From Rhodoferax sp. (lineage in GTDB: Bacteria > Pseudomonadota > Gammaproteobacteria > Burkholderiales > Burkholderiaceae_C), in contig VERU01000104.1 in assembly GCA_018882485.1 (NCBI GenBank), forward strand, positions 1-7,778: DNA of 7,778 nt. Reading direction: 5' to 3'. The translations under genes were made by a program, and so were the position numbers. The notes under the pieces were generated by a model, which made no database searches, was not told the origin of the DNA, and saw only the letters and a program-made list of their open reading frames with translations. This document shows positions 6,390 to 7,778 of this stretch, piece by piece; positions within the stretch are counted from its first letter, which is position 1; every line of letters begins with the position of its first letter.

Positions 6390-7325
6390 GTGCCGATCCA
6401 CCTACCCCAGCAGGCGCTGGCAGGCCCGAGGGCGTGCCGGGTTCTGGCCTGGGCGCTGGCAGTGGGCTGGGGGGCTTGGGGGACCTGCCTGGCCGGGCCA
6501 TCCGGACCGGTCGCGTCACGCGATGGCCTGCTGGCGGGATACGCCGCCATCAGCAAACGCCCCGATGCGCGCCTGGCCGGTCGGCCCCTGTACCTGCAGT
6601 CCGACGAGGCCGACGGGGTGTTGCGCGGCGAGGTCTACGCGGTGCTGGACCAACCCTTTGAGGCGGTGCGCCAGGCCCTGAGCCTGCCGGCACCCTGGTG
6701 CGAGGTGCTCATCCTGCACCTGAATGTCAAGTCCTGCCAGCCGTCGGGCGAGCCGGGCGGGTCGGTGCAGCTGGAGGTCGGGTTGGGTCGCAAGTTTGAG
6801 GAGCCCCTGGAACGTGCGCATGCGCTCAGGCTGGGCTTCCAGCTCGCGGTGTCGCGCCCCGATCGGCTGCAGGTGCTGCTGCAGGCGCCGCAGGGACCCT
6901 TGGGCAGCCACGACTTCCGGATCGAACTCGATGCCATGCCCCTGGCAGCAGACCGCGCGCTGCTGCGGCTGACCTACAGCTACGGAATGTCCCGTGTGGC
7001 GCGATGGGCCATGCAGGCCTATCTGGCGACCTTGGGGCGCGACAAGCGGGGTTTCAGCGTCGTCGGTCGTGATCCGCAGGGCCAGCCCCTGCGCATCGAT
7101 GGCCTCCGCGGGGTGCTGGAGCGCAATGCGGTGCGCTACTACCTCGCCGTGGACGTGTACATGGGCACTCGCGAGGTGCCGTCCGAGCGCCGCCTCGAGC
7201 AGCGCCTGCAAGGCTGGTTTGCCGCGACCGAGGCCTATGAGCAACTGCACGAAGTCGAGCGCGACGCCTACTTGTCCATGAAGCGCAAGGAAACGCAGCG
7301 GCTGGGGGTCCGCCCGGGCCTTTGA
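6390..7325 (+). CDS. Exported protein of unknown function, possible START/SRPBCC-like fold
   Basis: No function is known to me. From the GTG at 6390 the product has 311 residues. It has an N-terminal signal: Arg at 14 and 17, a hydrophobic core at about 18-31, and likely cleavage after A35 in TCLA/GPSG. C33 does not fit a lipobox, so a soluble periplasmic protein is more likely than a lipoprotein. The mature part has a mixed alpha/beta pattern: a lead segment with VYAVLDQPFEAVRQAL (82-97), PAPWCEVLILHLNVKSC (100-116), then alternating strands (126-195) and a long helix with TYSYGMSRVARWAMQAYL. Strands followed by a long C-terminal helix resemble START/SRPBCC lipid-binding domains, an inference only. 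The only two cysteines of the mature protein, C104 and C116, could form a periplasmic disulfide. The C-terminus (265-310) is highly charged and helical. Starting at ATG 6360 would add ten residues. The gene stands alone, divergent from pfk and convergent with argH. Confidence 0.85.
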   Translation: MPIHLPQQALAGPRACRVLAWALAVGWGAWGTCLAGPSGPVASRDGLLAGYAAISKRPDARLAGRPLYLQSDEADGVLRGEVYAVLDQPFEAVRQALSLPAPWCEVLILHLNVKSCQPSGEPGGSVQLEVGLGRKFEEPLERAHALRLGFQLAVSRPDRLQVLLQAPQGPLGSHDFRIELDAMPLAADRALLRLTYSYGMSRVARWAMQAYLATLGRDKRGFSVVGRDPQGQPLRIDGLRGVLERNAVRYYLAVDVYMGTREVPSERRLEQRLQGWFAATEAYEQLHEVERDAYLSMKRKETQRLGVRPGL

Positions 7326-7337
7326 GGTCTGACGGTT

Positions 7338-7778
7338 TCATGCCAGCCGGGTCCGGTGCCGCCGGATTTCCTGCAGCACCCGTTCGGGCGCCGTGCCACC
7401 GAGGGTGGCGCGGGCCTGCAGCGAACCCTGCAGGCTCAGGACTTCGAACACGTCCGCTTCGATGCGGGGGTGGAAGGTTTGCAGCACCGCCAACGGCAAT
7501 TGGGCCAGGTCGACCTGGCGGGCCTGCGCTTCGCGCACGGCCCGGGCCACGGTCTCGTGGGCGTCGCGGAAGGGCAGCCCCTGCTTGACCAGGTAATCGG
7601 CCAGGTCCGTGGCGGTGGCATGTCCGCGCAGGGCTGCCTGTTCCATGGCCGGGGGGTTCACGGCCAGCCCGGCGCTGCGCGGGCCGGTGGCCGGATCGAT
7701 TTGCCCGCCGATCATCTCGGCAAAGATGCGCAGGGTGTCCCTGAGGGTGTCCACGGTGTCGAACAGCGGTTCCTTGTC
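7338..7778 (-). CDS. argH: Argininosuccinate lyase, C-terminal part (5' end outside window)
   Basis: Cleaves argininosuccinate to arginine and fumarate, the last step of arginine biosynthesis, as a cytosolic homotetramer. The 146 visible residues start in the conserved DKEPLFDTVDTL segment. They continue through TATDLADYLVKQGLPFRDAHETVARAV and end with a DVFEVLSLQGSLQAR stretch and GGTAPERV, all typical of ArgH C-terminal domains. The fumarase-superfamily signature (SSxMPQKKN) and the active-site His and Ser would lie upstream, beyond the right edge. A loop before VNPPAMEQAALRG (about GQIDPATGPRSAGLA) is roughly ten residues longer than in many ArgH proteins. The stop codon TGA is at 7340-7338. 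The exported-protein gene ends 12 bp away on the other strand, and no terminator is visible between the two. Confidence 0.96.
   Translation of the reverse strand, partial: DKEPLFDTVDTLRDTLRIFAEMIGGQIDPATGPRSAGLAVNPPAMEQAALRGHATATDLADYLVKQGLPFRDAHETVARAVREAQARQVDLAQLPLAVLQTFHPRIEADVFEVLSLQGSLQARATLGGTAPERVLQEIRRHRTRLA

Noticed and set aside
5390..6661. 423-codon plus-strand frame running across pfk and into the exported-protein gene
   Set aside because: It lies opposite a secure phosphofructokinase and then overlaps the exported-protein gene in another frame; the translation has no recognisable motif.

Overview
The window is GC-rich chromosomal DNA, densely packed with ordinary single-copy genes. 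The protein styles point to a betaproteobacterium of the order Burkholderiales, probably near the Comamonadaceae. The grounds are an Aer-type receptor opening with a NLPVTQxEYDYP-like N-terminus, a DinB with a long insertion in the fingers region and a RGVDEVYID active-site strand, and an ArgH with an extended loop. This placement rests on remembered family features, not on a search.

Layout from left to right. Six of the seven genes lie on the minus strand. (1) 1-1472, minus: an Aer-like redox/energy-taxis receptor, cut at its C-terminus by the window edge. (2) 1591-2871, minus: dinB, DNA polymerase IV. (3) 2897-3832, minus: a DHH/DHHA1 phosphoesterase, only 25 bp upstream of dinB and probably co-transcribed with it. 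(4) 3933-5096, minus: an FMN-dependent alpha-hydroxy-acid (L-lactate) dehydrogenase, lldD. (5) 5159-6268, minus: a 6-phosphofructokinase of the PKTIDND type whose nucleotide-site Gly predicts ATP use. (6) 6390-7325, plus: an exported protein of unknown function, possibly START/SRPBCC-like, divergent from the kinase gene. (7) 7338 to the right edge, minus: the C-terminal 146 residues of argininosuccinate lyase, argH, convergent with the exported-protein gene across only 12 bp.

How the genes relate. pfk and lldD are 62 bp apart on one strand and could form a carbon-metabolism unit (glycolytic commitment step plus L-lactate oxidation). The DHH phosphoesterase and dinB form a second tight pair. 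The aer gene follows dinB after a 118-bp gap that contains a small hairpin, so it may have its own promoter. The divergent 121-bp region between pfk and the exported-protein gene must hold promoters for both and carries a 9-bp direct repeat at a 33-bp period.

No RNA genes, CRISPR arrays, insertion sequences, phage genes or toxin-antitoxin pairs were seen. I found no clear evidence of a new multi-gene system. The points most worth a second look are the phosphofructokinase residue pattern in a lineage that often lacks this enzyme, the DHH-dinB pairing, the DinB insertion and atypical C-terminus, and the uncharacterised exported protein.
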